Assembly: GCA_023421115.1 (NCBI GenBank)
Contig: JAEZUI010000270.1
Coordinates: 1 to 64,000, forward strand
Reading direction: 5' to 3'
Source of the DNA: Bacillota bacterium
GTDB lineage: Bacteria > Bacillota > Clostridia > Acetivibrionales > Acetivibrionaceae
DNA: 64,000 bases
Shown here: one piece after another, positions 24,216 through 34,694 of the stretch
Numbering within the stretch: position 1 is the first letter of the stretch
Layout: every line of letters starts with the position of its first letter
Notes under the pieces: generated by a model
What the model saw: only the letters and a program-made list of their open reading frames with translations
What the model was told of the DNA's origin: nothing
The model's database searches: none
Translations under genes and position numbers: made by a program

Positions 24216-25267
24216 TGCAGTGCAGTGTGATTTAACGAGTCACGTACATTTACATCTATTCCATTATCAATCAAGAGCTTTACGCAGTCATAATCTCCAA
24301 AAGACGCAGCTTGATGTATTGGAGAAAGCCCTGACTGTGTTTGAATGTTTACATCTGCTCCATTCTCAAGCAACAACTTCATAATTTTTCTTCGCTGGTC
24401 TTTATTCTCAAGCATAAATATTGAAAACAGTGCAGTCCTTCCAGAATCATCTTTCTCATTTACATCAAAGGAGAACTCCTCTAGTATATACTCAAGTACG
24501 GCTTCGGAACCGGCAAAATGAACAATGGATCTCCCAAAGTTATCTTTTTCATATACACTAAATCCTCTTGTCAACATATACTTAAAAAATTCCAGATTAC
24601 CGGAAGTTGCTGCAAAGTGAATAATTGACTTACCATATTCTGCTTTTTCCTGCTCCCTATTAGGCAAAACCGTCAACAAATAATCGTACACCTCTTTCGA
24701 ACCTGACAGAGCAGCATAATGCAAATAATTGGTCTTATAACCATCATTATATTCTTCTATTCCGTATGCTACTATACTCTTTACCACGTCTATATTGTTA
24801 TTGAATTTAAGAGCAAATACCAAAGGATCTTCCCCTTTATTAAGCTCTGTAGTTATGTTGTATCCTTTCTCAATTAGCCTGTCTATCATATTGGGAGATT
24901 TCAAAATAGCTAATTCAAGTACATTTCGATATGGTTTTATGTCTTGTATGTTAGAGTACGCTCTGTATACCTGTTTATTAATATCAGCACCTTTATCAAT
25001 AAGTAAATCAATCATTTCAACATAGCCTTTATCAACTGCAACAAATAAAGGTAATTCTAAGAATAAGTCCTCATCATTTAAATCAATTCTATTGTCCGAA
25101 AGAAGAGAATCCACTTTGCTAATCTCATTTTTCATAACTGCACTTTGTATCTTTTCAGAAATACTTTCCTTACTATTAGTTACAGTTACTATAGTCATAA
25201 ATACAAAATACAAAATCAGACAAACGACCGTAAGTATTGCAGAAATTTTTAACCGCTTATCTTTCAT
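24056..25267 (-). CDS. membrane-anchored ankyrin-repeat protein
   Basis: This 403-residue protein, from ATG 25267 with AAGGAG upstream, has an N-terminal membrane helix (about 7-30, ISAILTVVCLILYFVFMTIV) and then about ten ankyrin repeats with the usual G-TALH / LL--GADVN pattern to the end. The repeats should lie on one face of the membrane and bind another protein. An in-frame ATG at 25318 would add 17 residues but lacks a ribosome site. It follows the DUF3592 gene closely and may share its transcript. Its 3' end is duplicated at 17410 and 20636. Confidence 0.88.
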   Translation of the reverse strand: MKDKRLKISAILTVVCLILYFVFMTIVTVTNSKESISEKIQSAVMKNEISKVDSLLSDNRIDLNDEDLFLELPLFVAVDKGYVEMIDLLIDKGADINKQVYRAYSNIQDIKPYRNVLELAILKSPNMIDRLIEKGYNITTELNKGEDPLVFALKFNNNIDVVKSIVAYGIEEYNDGYKTNYLHYAALSGSKEVYDYLLTVLPNREQEKAEYGKSIIHFAATSGNLEFFKYMLTRGFSVYEKDNFGRSIVHFAGSEAVLEYILEEFSFDVNEKDDSGRTALFSIFMLENKDQRRKIMKLLLENGADVNIQTQSGLSPIHQAASFGDYDCVKLLIDNGIDVNVRDSLNHTALHILAASNNTEENPKIVKLLLDCGADKTIMYNNSMTPLEIAKRAGNKEIIALLN

Positions 25268-25323
25268 TCTCTTTTTTCTCCTTCGCCAATCTATAGCACA
25301 ATATATATCATAAAACAAATCAA

Positions 25324-26034
25324 TTATACATTGGCAACCATATTTTCTAATTCCTCTGAAGAAACGGCGTATTTTTTTGGATTGTCTCTATCTATGTAAA
25401 CCGGAAGGTTTTTGATATCTCTTTCATTAATTACAGGTTCAGGATCAAACCATATGTTTTCACTTTTGAAAAAATAAAACAGTCCTGTTGAAGAATCCAC
25501 CCATTTACAGGTGATTACGTAGGGACTTATTCCGTTTACACTATAAGAGCGGTTATAATTAACCCCGGTAATTTCAGCATATACCAATTGACCGTTTTCC
25601 ATTAAGTATTTGCGGTTTTTTACCTTCATAACCTTTTTGAAGATAAACACAAATCCTATGACAGCAAATATAAGACCTATCAAAGGAAAGAAAAGGACAA
25701 AAAATGAATAGGATGATTTAGCTAATATGCGGTTAGGTTGGTCGGGTTTATAGTAGATCGGTACTTCTGCTCCCCTTTCCATGCCGCTGCTGTAATAGTT
25801 AAGGCGTTCTTCATATTGTTTGCCGTCAATTGTATATTTTACATAGACAGTATGATGAGTGTCGCCGTCAGAATCTCTGTATCTTTCTATTGAACTTATA
25901 ACTGCGGTGGTTTCCAGTGCATTGTTTTTGAAATTAATATTGTATAAAGCCGTGGACATTCCAATTATGAAAAAAATTAAACCCATAGCTGAAAATATAA
26001 TTCCGAGCAACCATTCCGACTTTTTAGCATTCAT
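25324..26034 (-). CDS. DUF3592-type membrane protein
   Basis: 236 residues with membrane helices at about 8-30 and 108-132. Between them is a small beta domain (TTAVISSIERYRDSDGDTHH, VYVKYTIDGKQYEERLNYYS, VPIYYKPDQPNR) that is characteristic of DUF3592 proteins. A second copy of the same kind of beta domain forms the C-terminus (YAEITGVNYNRSYSVNGISP, PVYIDRDNPKKYAV). The function of the family is unknown. It lies 57 bases upstream of the ankyrin gene on the same strand, so the two may act together. Confidence 0.8.
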   Translation of the reverse strand: MNAKKSEWLLGIIFSAMGLIFFIIGMSTALYNINFKNNALETTAVISSIERYRDSDGDTHHTVYVKYTIDGKQYEERLNYYSSGMERGAEVPIYYKPDQPNRILAKSSYSFFVLFFPLIGLIFAVIGFVFIFKKVMKVKNRKYLMENGQLVYAEITGVNYNRSYSVNGISPYVITCKWVDSSTGLFYFFKSENIWFDPEPVINERDIKNLPVYIDRDNPKKYAVSSEELENMVANV

Positions 26035-26208
26035 TTTGATATCACCTCAACATTAATTGTAGTGCTAATATAAACTATATAGTGAAATTATATCATTTTG
26101 GGGCAGAAAAGCCAATGTCTGAATTGATCTATAAATAAGGCTCACAAAGATTTCAATTTCCCACTCGAAAAGTAAAAAGCGAACCATATAACACCTCTAC
26201 TTTTACAG

Positions 26209-28548
26209 CTATTGTCCTCTAACAGAAGACATTTCACATATTTTCCAACTTGAATCAGAATTTTCTTTTGCAATAATTACCTTCTGATAATTTATTCCGT
26301 CCTTTAAATAACTTGTAATCAGATTGTTTGTTTTATATTCTATTTCAGCATAAAACACATGGTATTCTTCTACATAACCGAATTCACGTGGATTAGCAAT
26401 CCACTGACCTCTCTCCCCCTGTTGACCTGTCTTATCAACTAGCCTTTTTATCTCCATATGCTCAATATTTAAAAATGCCTTATCATCTCCACCTGAATAT
26501 GAGTTTTTTAGATTCGTACCAAGTTTCTCATATGCTTGGGAGTAATTCTTCATATTTATATCTTCAGCATATTCATAAAGAATTTGAGTAATATCTTTTT
26601 TACATGTATCCTCAGCCTCAACATTTTCAATCGAAGAGAATCTATATTCTTTTATAACTTCATTGTTAGATACATTAATAATGAGAATTTTGAAATAGTA
26701 ATATCCATCACCTGGGGAAGGTAATTCATTAGGCATTATCACAAAAAATCTATCCTCATCAATTTGTGCCACTGTGCTCCAATCATATAGTTTAGGCAAT
26801 TTGGGATTTTCATCAACCCTTGAAAGATATTTATCAGCTGATTTACCATATTCTTCTTTTTCATAATATTCTTCGCTGAATGATTGGCTCCAAAAATTAT
26901 CTGCGGTTTCAGCTAATAGCATCACGCTCTGGTTAGAAAAGTCCGCTTTGTATACATCCTGAAAAGTTGTTCCGGTATCTCTATTTCCTGTTGTAAAATA
27001 AGCATACAATCCATTCGATAGAAATCTAAAGGATGTGTGGGTAGTGAGATTTCCTTTGTGTAAACTACGTAGATCAAGGGCTCTATCTATTATATTTTCT
27101 TTAATATTATACCTAAAGACAAACTCAATACCAAAGGAATAGGTAATATAAATATAATCTTCACTAACGTATTCTATATCCCACGGTTCTACACCAACTG
27201 GTCTAGTTTTCAGAATTTTTATTGCTTCTGTAACATCAATAAATTCAGGCATATTAGCTGTTATATCTTCTACATAGTCAAAGGCAGCTTCTTCTACAAC
27301 ATATTTTCTTAGACTATATTCTCTCTTTTTTCCCCCATTGCTGTCACTCATGACAACATAGTATAAGGTGTTAGGGGATTTGCTCCAAGCTGAAAAAATA
27401 CAATAAGATTGTTTTCCGTTAGCAATATAATCCTTCGCAGAATCTACAATAGTTATCTTTCTGTCCTTCTCAATATCATAAAGATACAAATCAGTAGGTG
27501 TCTGACCAGCCTGATATAAAATTCTCCTGTCATCAGGCGAAACCTTCATATTCACTGAATACGAAGGGTCACTCAGCGAAATCCCCCTTATAATCACTCC
27601 GTTTTTATCTACGATTACAGTTTTCTGTATTATATCCACATACGAGATTAAATAGCCGTCACCGATAAAGTCAATTCCTCTACCAGATACTGCGTTCCAA
27701 GGAGTAAAGGGTAGTTCAATAAATCTATGTGTTTTTTCCTTCAGGTCTATTTCAAGAAGTCTGTTTGTTTCAAGCTTCGTATCATTACCATGAGCATCTT
27801 TCATAAGCGAACCAATTATTGCAATAAGCCTGTCATTATCATATGAAAAAACCGCAATATGGCCGTTAAGTTCAATTCCCATTTCGGTAAGAAGGTCATA
27901 GCTCTTAGCGCTATTAATGTCATAGCTCATTATTCTTCCTAAAACACCATTAAAATTTGTATTGTAATAAATCGTACTCAGGTCCTCCGACACAAAAGCT
28001 TGGTGCGAGTAAATATCACCAGGCAGATTAATTTTACTCTCATGTCCATCGGGGTATACAAGGTGATACTCCGAACCAATCTCGTACAACAATGCCTCAC
28101 CTTTTTCAACCGGAGAATCAAAGCCCTCATCAATATCTAACGGAACTGTATGAATCTGCTGTTTCTGATCAAGTATCTTAGAAATTTCAGATGTAATAAA
28201 GCCACCTGTATATTCGTTTCTCATAATTAATACAGCGAGAAAAACACAAGCAACTGCAACTGCCAACTTCTTTATTAAGCCCATTTTATTTCTTATCCAT
28301 CCAAACCTATAAAAAATCTTTTTGCTTTTGTACCTTTCCTCATCTATACTTTCAAGCACCTTCATGCGTATATCGCTTTTCATGCTGATATTTTCCTTAA
28401 TGTATTTTTCCGAAACCTTAATGGAATCATAATATTGTCTACATGCTTTGCACGCTTCGATATGTGTTCTGATTATATCCGCCCTATCCTCAGATACTGT
28501 ACCATCAGCATATTCATTTATATCATCGAAAGTGTAACCGCACTTCAT
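26209..28548 (-). CDS. zinc-finger anti-sigma factor with large beta-propeller-like outer domain
   Basis: The 779-residue protein has an N-terminal anti-sigma zinc-binding motif (C3, then H29-IEA-C33-KA-C36), one membrane helix at about 91-110 (LIKKLAVAVACVFLAVLI), a long TolB/WD40-like region with repeated short beta motifs (about 130-640) and a C-terminal alpha/beta domain (from about 660) recalling DUF4829. Its ATG overlaps the sigma stop (TAATG), so it should be the partner that holds the ECF factor at the membrane. The outer propeller may sense a polymer or peptide; this is inference. Confidence 0.8.
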   Translation of the reverse strand: MKCGYTFDDINEYADGTVSEDRADIIRTHIEACKACRQYYDSIKVSEKYIKENISMKSDIRMKVLESIDEERYKSKKIFYRFGWIRNKMGLIKKLAVAVACVFLAVLIMRNEYTGGFITSEISKILDQKQQIHTVPLDIDEGFDSPVEKGEALLYEIGSEYHLVYPDGHESKINLPGDIYSHQAFVSEDLSTIYYNTNFNGVLGRIMSYDINSAKSYDLLTEMGIELNGHIAVFSYDNDRLIAIIGSLMKDAHGNDTKLETNRLLEIDLKEKTHRFIELPFTPWNAVSGRGIDFIGDGYLISYVDIIQKTVIVDKNGVIIRGISLSDPSYSVNMKVSPDDRRILYQAGQTPTDLYLYDIEKDRKITIVDSAKDYIANGKQSYCIFSAWSKSPNTLYYVVMSDSNGGKKREYSLRKYVVEEAAFDYVEDITANMPEFIDVTEAIKILKTRPVGVEPWDIEYVSEDYIYITYSFGIEFVFRYNIKENIIDRALDLRSLHKGNLTTHTSFRFLSNGLYAYFTTGNRDTGTTFQDVYKADFSNQSVMLLAETADNFWSQSFSEEYYEKEEYGKSADKYLSRVDENPKLPKLYDWSTVAQIDEDRFFVIMPNELPSPGDGYYYFKILIINVSNNEVIKEYRFSSIENVEAEDTCKKDITQILYEYAEDINMKNYSQAYEKLGTNLKNSYSGGDDKAFLNIEHMEIKRLVDKTGQQGERGQWIANPREFGYVEEYHVFYAEIEYKTNNLITSYLKDGINYQKVIIAKENSDSSWKICEMSSVRGQ

Positions 28549-29105
28549 TAAAAAGCACCTCCATTCATTTTGTTCAAACTCTTACCTATTTTCTTTCTTG
28601 CCCTGTTAACTCTCATCTTTGCGTTTTGAGGCGTAATTCCGAGCATTTCCCCTATTTCTTTATACGAAAAATCCTGAATACACTTTAAAATTATTGCAAT
28701 CCGATATTCTTCCTTTAATGAGTTAATGATTTTTACTATCTCACGGAAATTTTCTCTAGCGTAAAAATCTGTTTCGAATTGATTCGTTTGCTTCACTCCA
28801 GTGTTGATTTCATCGTCAAAGGGGCATATTGAAAGCTGTCTCTTCTTTCTTTTACAATTGTCTTTATAGGTATTAAGAGCTATGCGGTATACCCATGATA
28901 AAAATTTCATGCTGCTATTATAGGTGTATAGATATTTATATACTCTAATAAAAACATCCTGCAGTAATTCCTCTGCATCCTCCCTGCATAAAGTCAGTCT
29001 GAACAGAAAATTAAATATACGTTCCTGATAGTTTGTTACAAGAATAGAGAAAGAATCCACGTCACCATTCAGCGTATCCGATACCAGTTTATTATCAATA
29101 TCCAA
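28548..29105 (-). CDS. ECF-type RNA polymerase sigma factor
   Basis: 185 residues from a TTG start at 29105 with GGGGGAG upstream. Region 2 is clear (FNFLFRLTLCREDAEELLQD, VFIRVYKYL), region 2.4 in FLSWVYRIALNTYKDNCKRK, and region 4 in EYRIAIILKCIQDFSYKEIG with NAKMRVNRARKKI. The gene is coupled to the zinc-finger anti-sigma gene. It is the third ECF/anti-sigma pair within 16 kb. Confidence 0.92.
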   Translation of the reverse strand: MDIDNKLVSDTLNGDVDSFSILVTNYQERIFNFLFRLTLCREDAEELLQDVFIRVYKYLYTYNSSMKFLSWVYRIALNTYKDNCKRKKRQLSICPFDDEINTGVKQTNQFETDFYARENFREIVKIINSLKEEYRIAIILKCIQDFSYKEIGEMLGITPQNAKMRVNRARKKIGKSLNKMNGGAF

Positions 29106-29501
29106 TCAAAAGTCTCCCCCTCTTTTAGTATCAGAATGAAAACCAACCCCCTTCATTATAGCGGGCATAAACAATACTATTGTATCAATATATTTGATGC
29201 TTTCAATATACTAATACATATAAATTTCAATAAAGGTAACAGGTTCATCAAGCAATTCAAATAATTTTTTGGTATTTCACGATAATTGCACTGATAAGGA
29301 TGATAAATTAAAGGTTTGTTTAGTATTGAAACAGAAAACGGCTATAAGCGTGTAAATATTTACAGCTATAACCATTCAATTTATCTTACTTTTTGCGTTA
29401 TCTAAACCTACCATGTTTAGAAGCTTTTAAGCTTTCATGATGTGCTTTGTGACTTAAATATTGTATAGGTTATTTTTTGAAATGGCCTTTAGTTGACTAT
29501 A
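29106..29501. other. intergenic region with a palindrome
   Basis: Upstream of the ECF operon and downstream of the large kinase gene, both on the minus strand. It carries a perfect 14-bp palindrome TGTAAATATTTACA (29351-29364) flanked on both sides by the direct repeat GCTATAA. No T-run follows, so an operator or transcription end are both possible. Nothing else is recognised. Confidence 0.4.
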
Positions 29502-32500
29502 TTAGATAACTTCCTCAATGTTAATATATCTATCATCAATATCAGAACCTTTTGTTAACTCCATCAAATAATCCCTTATTCCTTTCCTGCCTATATCTCT
29601 CAAGTTTTTAAAATTGATATGCACTGAACGGTTTCTTCCCATTTCTTTTGCTTTGTACATAGCAAAATCGCTAATATTTACAAGTTGTTCTAATTTAACC
29701 ACTTGTGTTAATTCTGGCTCTAGTGGAAAACATGTGCATCCAATTGAGCAGGTAACATTTATTTGTTTACCTTCAGCTAATTTTATAGGGGTTTCTCTGA
29801 CGATATTTAAAATATTTTTAGAAAACACCTTCAGGCATCCAACTTTTGTTTGGTTAAATATGATTAAAAACTCTTCTCCACCCCAGCGTATTATATAGTC
29901 TTCGCTTCTTATATTTTTTTTCAAAGCCCCGGTTATTGCAATCAGAACTTCATCTCCTGCTGCATGACCGTACGTATCATTTACCTTTTTAAAGAAATCG
30001 ATATCTATCATATATACACCTATTACATCATCTACTATATCTGAATCTCTTATTTGTCTTTCAACACATGCTGCTTCTCTTGACTTAGCAATTTCTTCAG
30101 GTAAGCTTGATACATAATCATACATGTATCTCCTATTATGCAGTTTTGTTAAAGGATCATGTAAAGACAATTCTTTAAGTTCATTATTTGCATGTTCCAA
30201 TTGGAGGGTTCTTTCCCTAACCTTTTCTTCGAGGCTTTCGTAAAGTCTTGCATTCTCGATAGATATTGATATTTGTGATGAGATTATTTTTAATGTTTCG
30301 AGTCTCTCCATAGTGAACACATTTCCCATAAGGTTATTTTCAAGATAGATAATACCTTTTAAATCATTCTGGTATATTATCGGCATACACATAACCGATT
30401 TAGTTTTGTTTTTAATAAAATACTCATATTTTTGACAACTCTGATCCTGCTCAGCATCATCTATTACAATGCTTTCTCTCGTTCTTATTACGTGCTCGAT
30501 TAACTCAGGGCAAAAATCTGTGCTTTCACTAAACAGAATGGATTGCATAACTTGAATCTCTTCATTATTTCTGCTTTTTAAAGCCTCTACAAAAAGCTTT
30601 CTATCCACACCCCTCTCCAATAAGAGACATCCTGATTGTGCGCCTGCGTTCTCAATAATAGTATGCATAAGCACTTTTAGCAGCTTATCTATCTTTATTT
30701 CACTTGATATAGCCTGTGAAGATTTTAGTATAGACCCAACATCAAGGGATAATACCTCAGTAAATTTAGTGCGTGTATGTCTTGGGTATGAGTTTGATGA
30801 TTTAAGATTAAGTTTGCCAAACTCAGAAAAATACCTGAAGTATTTATATTCTAGTATTTGTATTTTAGAGAACGCTCCCCACTGTGAATATAAGTAATAT
30901 GCCTCTTTTATATATGACTTTGCGATAAAATCTTCATTTCTGCCAATCCAGAATTCTCCTATCAGCTCATTAATAAGTGCCTTCATGTTTGTAAAATCAC
31001 CAGGGTTTATGGAGTTTAAAGCCTCTTTATATAGGGACATTATTTTCTCAACAGGCTCTTCTTGGATTCTAGCTAACTCTGCACGTACAATGAGGTATTT
31101 ATGTAAAAAGTTCTGAGGACAGTTATCTGACCACATTTTTAACTTTTCAATATTTTTAACAAGAGTTTCAATTATTTCTTCTCTTGCTTTTCCATCTGTT
31201 TTTTCATATTTTTTAATTAGCGTTAAGGACTTAAACATATAAAAATCCGGCTGCGAATAAAAACCTGTTCCGGCTTGAAAATATTGTTCTGTAAAAGCAC
31301 TCCACTTGTCTGCCGCCTCATAATTACCCAGTATATAATTTACCATCAGACAACAATGACCAAATACGTAAAGGAACGTTAAGTCCTGATTTCTGGTAAT
31401 TTCCTCCAATATAAGGCTTTCTTTCTCAAAATCATAGTTTGACTGTAATTGATTAATTGCGAGAATAGCAATTTCAGGCATAACTATCAAAAATTTGGCT
31501 TTTGAACCTTTCAAAAATTTCAATGTATTTTCGGTTTCAGTTCTGCAATCATTCAGGTTATTATTAACACATAGGTTTACGAATGCCTTAAAGGCAACTG
31601 CAAAAGCGGAATGATATAGATCACCTATTTCCATTCCGCTTTTGAAACACATATCATAATAATCCAGGCACTCTTTAAAATGAGCTCTCCAATGAGAAAT
31701 AAAATTGGCAAATATAAAATAACAACCTGCTTTAAAAGAATCGGCTTTTAACTTTTTTAAGAGCTCAAAGCTAACTGTATTTAATTGATAAGCCACCTCA
31801 TAGTTGCCAAGTACTGAGCCCAATATTATTCCACACTCCAAAAAATACTTACAGGTTACTTCTGTAACTCCATAATTTATTGCCATATCAAATACTGTAA
31901 CCTGCATCAAAAAAGTAAGAGATGGGTTATACTGATATCCGGTCGCTTGTAACTGGAAAAACATCTTCATAATCATAATCTTTTTTCTATCAGTCATAAC
32001 CGGAAGATTGACCAAATTTTCAATACTGGAGCTGCCTATATATTCAACCATTTTACCTATGCCTTCACCAAGCTTCCGTTCAATCTCAGAAGCCTCGATT
32101 GGCAAATCAACATCCAATAATTTGAGTCCTTTACAAACTTCTTCAACTACCATTACCTTTTTATCACCTTTAAACTCAATTATCTTTGCTTTTAAGGAAT
32201 AAACACTGGCCTTTTCAAAATTGTCGGCAGCTACATTAAACAAATCCTTGCAAAGTTCAATTGCTTCTTCAAAATTTCTGGCTAAATAATTTGATTCAGC
32301 TAAATTATAAGACAATTCAAATAACTTACCGGGATATTCCTTCCATTCTTCTTCCTTTAATAATGCTTTTCCCAACTTAAAATGATTATTTGCAATTTCA
32401 TATGCAATATTGCCTTTTGCCTTCATACCGGCTGAATAGTTCAACTCCATCAGTTCTACACGTTCATCTTTTTTCTCAATTAAATCTTTTGCAATATTCA

Positions 32501-34694
32501 AATGGTTGATTACTTCAAAGATATTATCATCTAGATTATTTGGGTCTGCATATAAATTAAGCAAAAGTTTTCCTATTTTCCGATGAATCAGTAACTTATC
32601 GGCATCGGATATCATTGAATATGCTGCCTGCTGAATTCTGTCATGGCTAAAACGGAATTTAATCTCCATATCAGGCTTTATGTATTCCTCTTTTGGCATA
32701 TGAAGCAGCTTGTAATTAATACTTAAAGGAACAATCAAGTCCTTATCAATTATTATCCATAGTGCATCAGAGATATTTTTAATTTCGCCGCATAAATCAT
32801 AAAGAGTCCCTATACCAAAAGTATTACCTATGCAGGAAGCTTTCTTAATAATTTCCAACGAATCGGCAGGAAGCAAGTTTAGAGTTTGTATCATAAACTC
32901 AACAACATTGTCACTTATCTCAACCTCATTCATTTCCTCCATATCCCATTTCCAACAAAATTCTTTCTCATCAAGCTTAAATAAACCCTTTTCGTATAAT
33001 GAATTCAATAGTTGTATCGTGAAAAATGGATTACCTTTGGTTTTTCTGTATAAACAGCTTGTAAGAGCACAAGTATCTGTATTATGACAATTCAATGTAT
33101 CGACAACCATCTGGTTTACTGTTTGTTCCGTTAGCGGCTCTAAATATATTTGCTTCAGAAAATCTGAGTCGCCAGGAATGTTTTTCACTTGATTGAGCAT
33201 TAACATTAAAGGATGTCCTTCTGAAATTTCATTATCTCTATACGCACCAATAATCAAAAAATTTTCTACTTCCATGGAAGTAAGAATATAATTTAGGAAA
33301 TCTGTAGTTGGAAAATCACACCATTGAAGATCATCCAAAAACATTACTAAAGGATGTTCTTTTCTTGCAAATACCTTTATAAAATTACCGAATACCATCT
33401 GGAACCTGTTTTTTTCTTCCACAGGGTTAAGCTTTGGTACTTCAGGCTGTTCACCTATAATCTCTTTCAATTCAGGAATAAAATCCATAACAATTTTGCC
33501 ATTAGAGCCTAATGCCTCAATTAAGCGGTTTTTCCAAATTTCAATATTTTTATTATCAGAGATTATGTTTCTTATCAATTCTCTGAAAGCTAAAGATGAA
33601 GCACTATAAGGAATATTGCACTGAAGTCGGTTAAATTTCCCTGATATAAAGTAACCTCCATGATTTATGATTACTTTATTCATCTCCCTTATTAAGGAAG
33701 TTTTTCCAATGCCCGAAAAACCGGATACCAATAACAATCTTAATTTAGTCGTTTCCAAATCTTCAAATGTTTTTCTCAAATCTTCAAGCTCTTTTTCTCT
33801 TCCATATAGCTTTTGTGGAATCTGAAACCTGTTTAAAAAATCTTTCTGTGCAATTTTAAAGTTTATTAACTTTTCTTCCGATTGCAAATTCTCCAGACAA
33901 TATAACAAATCATATTTTAAGCCCGATAAACTTTGATATCTATCTTCAGCATTTTTTTCAATTAATCTTAAAATTATATTTGATATAGCATACGGAATCC
34001 TTTTGAAAATCACCTTAGGCTCTTTTGGTATTTTGGCTATATGACCGTAGACTATTTCCAGTTCATCTCCATCAAAAGGTAATACTCCTGTAAAAATCTC
34101 GTATAGTGTAATACCAAGAGAATAAAAATCCGATCTGTAGTCTATTATCCTATTGACTTTCCCTGTCTGTTCAGGAGAAATATATTGTACGGTCCCTTCT
34201 ATAAAAGATGAATTTTGCGGCTTTTCCATTTTAAGATTGGTGGAAATACCAAAATCTATAATTTTTACTTGTTTTGTTTTCGTGTTAATAATAATGTTAG
34301 AAGGATTTATATCTTTATGAATCACCTTTTGCTCGTGAATTTGCATTAATGCATCAACTATATCAATAGAAAGCATCAGTTTTTCTTTTATATCCAATTC
34401 ATTGGTTTTTAAAACGTCAGCTAAAGATTTACCGCCAAAGTCTTCCATTACAATAGCTAATCCATTGTTAAAGTTCTCAAGTTTATATGCTTTTATAATT
34501 TTATCGCCGGATAATCTTTCTGTGATAAAATATTCCCTTCTAAAATTACCTAGTGTTTCCGTTGAAGGATATTCACTGTTTAAGACTTTTATAATAACAT
34601 CCGTATTATCAGAATTACCTTTTCCTTTAAAGATTGCTGTATTAAGACTTTTAAAAAGCTGTTCATTAATTTCATATCCTGGTAAATTGATCAC
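29502..34694 (-). CDS. Ser/Thr kinase - AAA ATPase - GAF - GGDEF signalling protein
   Basis: 1730 residues from a GTG start (34694, GGAGG upstream). A protein kinase domain occupies about 5-275: lysine K36 in VIIKVL, HKDINPSN loop with D128, DFG at 147, and SPEQTGK. Next is a predicted ATPase (AAA_16 type, about 290-640; Walker A SGFSGIGKT near 328), a long helical TPR-like region (about 700-1330), a GAF domain (about 1355-1505), a short coiled coil and a GGDEF domain. The diguanylate cyclase motif is GGEEF near 1603, with an RxxD feedback site (RSED) five residues before it. It should make cyclic-di-GMP in response to a cytosolic signal. It has no membrane segment. It is divergent from the PBP-kinase cluster, which also ends in a GGDEF protein. 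Confidence 0.9.
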   Translation of the reverse strand: MINLPGYEINEQLFKSLNTAIFKGKGNSDNTDVIIKVLNSEYPSTETLGNFRREYFITERLSGDKIIKAYKLENFNNGLAIVMEDFGGKSLADVLKTNELDIKEKLMLSIDIVDALMQIHEQKVIHKDINPSNIIINTKTKQVKIIDFGISTNLKMEKPQNSSFIEGTVQYISPEQTGKVNRIIDYRSDFYSLGITLYEIFTGVLPFDGDELEIVYGHIAKIPKEPKVIFKRIPYAISNIILRLIEKNAEDRYQSLSGLKYDLLYCLENLQSEEKLINFKIAQKDFLNRFQIPQKLYGREKELEDLRKTFEDLETTKLRLLLVSGFSGIGKTSLIREMNKVIINHGGYFISGKFNRLQCNIPYSASSLAFRELIRNIISDNKNIEIWKNRLIEALGSNGKIVMDFIPELKEIIGEQPEVPKLNPVEEKNRFQMVFGNFIKVFARKEHPLVMFLDDLQWCDFPTTDFLNYILTSMEVENFLIIGAYRDNEISEGHPLMLMLNQVKNIPGDSDFLKQIYLEPLTEQTVNQMVVDTLNCHNTDTCALTSCLYRKTKGNPFFTIQLLNSLYEKGLFKLDEKEFCWKWDMEEMNEVEISDNVVEFMIQTLNLLPADSLEIIKKASCIGNTFGIGTLYDLCGEIKNISDALWIIIDKDLIVPLSINYKLLHMPKEEYIKPDMEIKFRFSHDRIQQAAYSMISDADKLLIHRKIGKLLLNLYADPNNLDDNIFEVINHLNIAKDLIEKKDERVELMELNYSAGMKAKGNIAYEIANNHFKLGKALLKEEEWKEYPGKLFELSYNLAESNYLARNFEEAIELCKDLFNVAADNFEKASVYSLKAKIIEFKGDKKVMVVEEVCKGLKLLDVDLPIEASEIERKLGEGIGKMVEYIGSSSIENLVNLPVMTDRKKIMIMKMFFQLQATGYQYNPSLTFLMQVTVFDMAINYGVTEVTCKYFLECGIILGSVLGNYEVAYQLNTVSFELLKKLKADSFKAGCYFIFANFISHWRAHFKECLDYYDMCFKSGMEIGDLYHSAFAVAFKAFVNLCVNNNLNDCRTETENTLKFLKGSKAKFLIVMPEIAILAINQLQSNYDFEKESLILEEITRNQDLTFLYVFGHCCLMVNYILGNYEAADKWSAFTEQYFQAGTGFYSQPDFYMFKSLTLIKKYEKTDGKAREEIIETLVKNIEKLKMWSDNCPQNFLHKYLIVRAELARIQEEPVEKIMSLYKEALNSINPGDFTNMKALINELIGEFWIGRNEDFIAKSYIKEAYYLYSQWGAFSKIQILEYKYFRYFSEFGKLNLKSSNSYPRHTRTKFTEVLSLDVGSILKSSQAISSEIKIDKLLKVLMHTIIENAGAQSGCLLLERGVDRKLFVEALKSRNNEEIQVMQSILFSESTDFCPELIEHVIRTRESIVIDDAEQDQSCQKYEYFIKNKTKSVMCMPIIYQNDLKGIIYLENNLMGNVFTMERLETLKIISSQISISIENARLYESLEEKVRERTLQLEHANNELKELSLHDPLTKLHNRRYMYDYVSSLPEEIAKSREAACVERQIRDSDIVDDVIGVYMIDIDFFKKVNDTYGHAAGDEVLIAITGALKKNIRSEDYIIRWGGEEFLIIFNQTKVGCLKVFSKNILNIVRETPIKLAEGKQINVTCSIGCTCFPLEPELTQVVKLEQLVNISDFAMYKAKEMGRNRSVHINFKNLRDIGRKGIRDYLMELTKGSDIDDRYINIEEVI

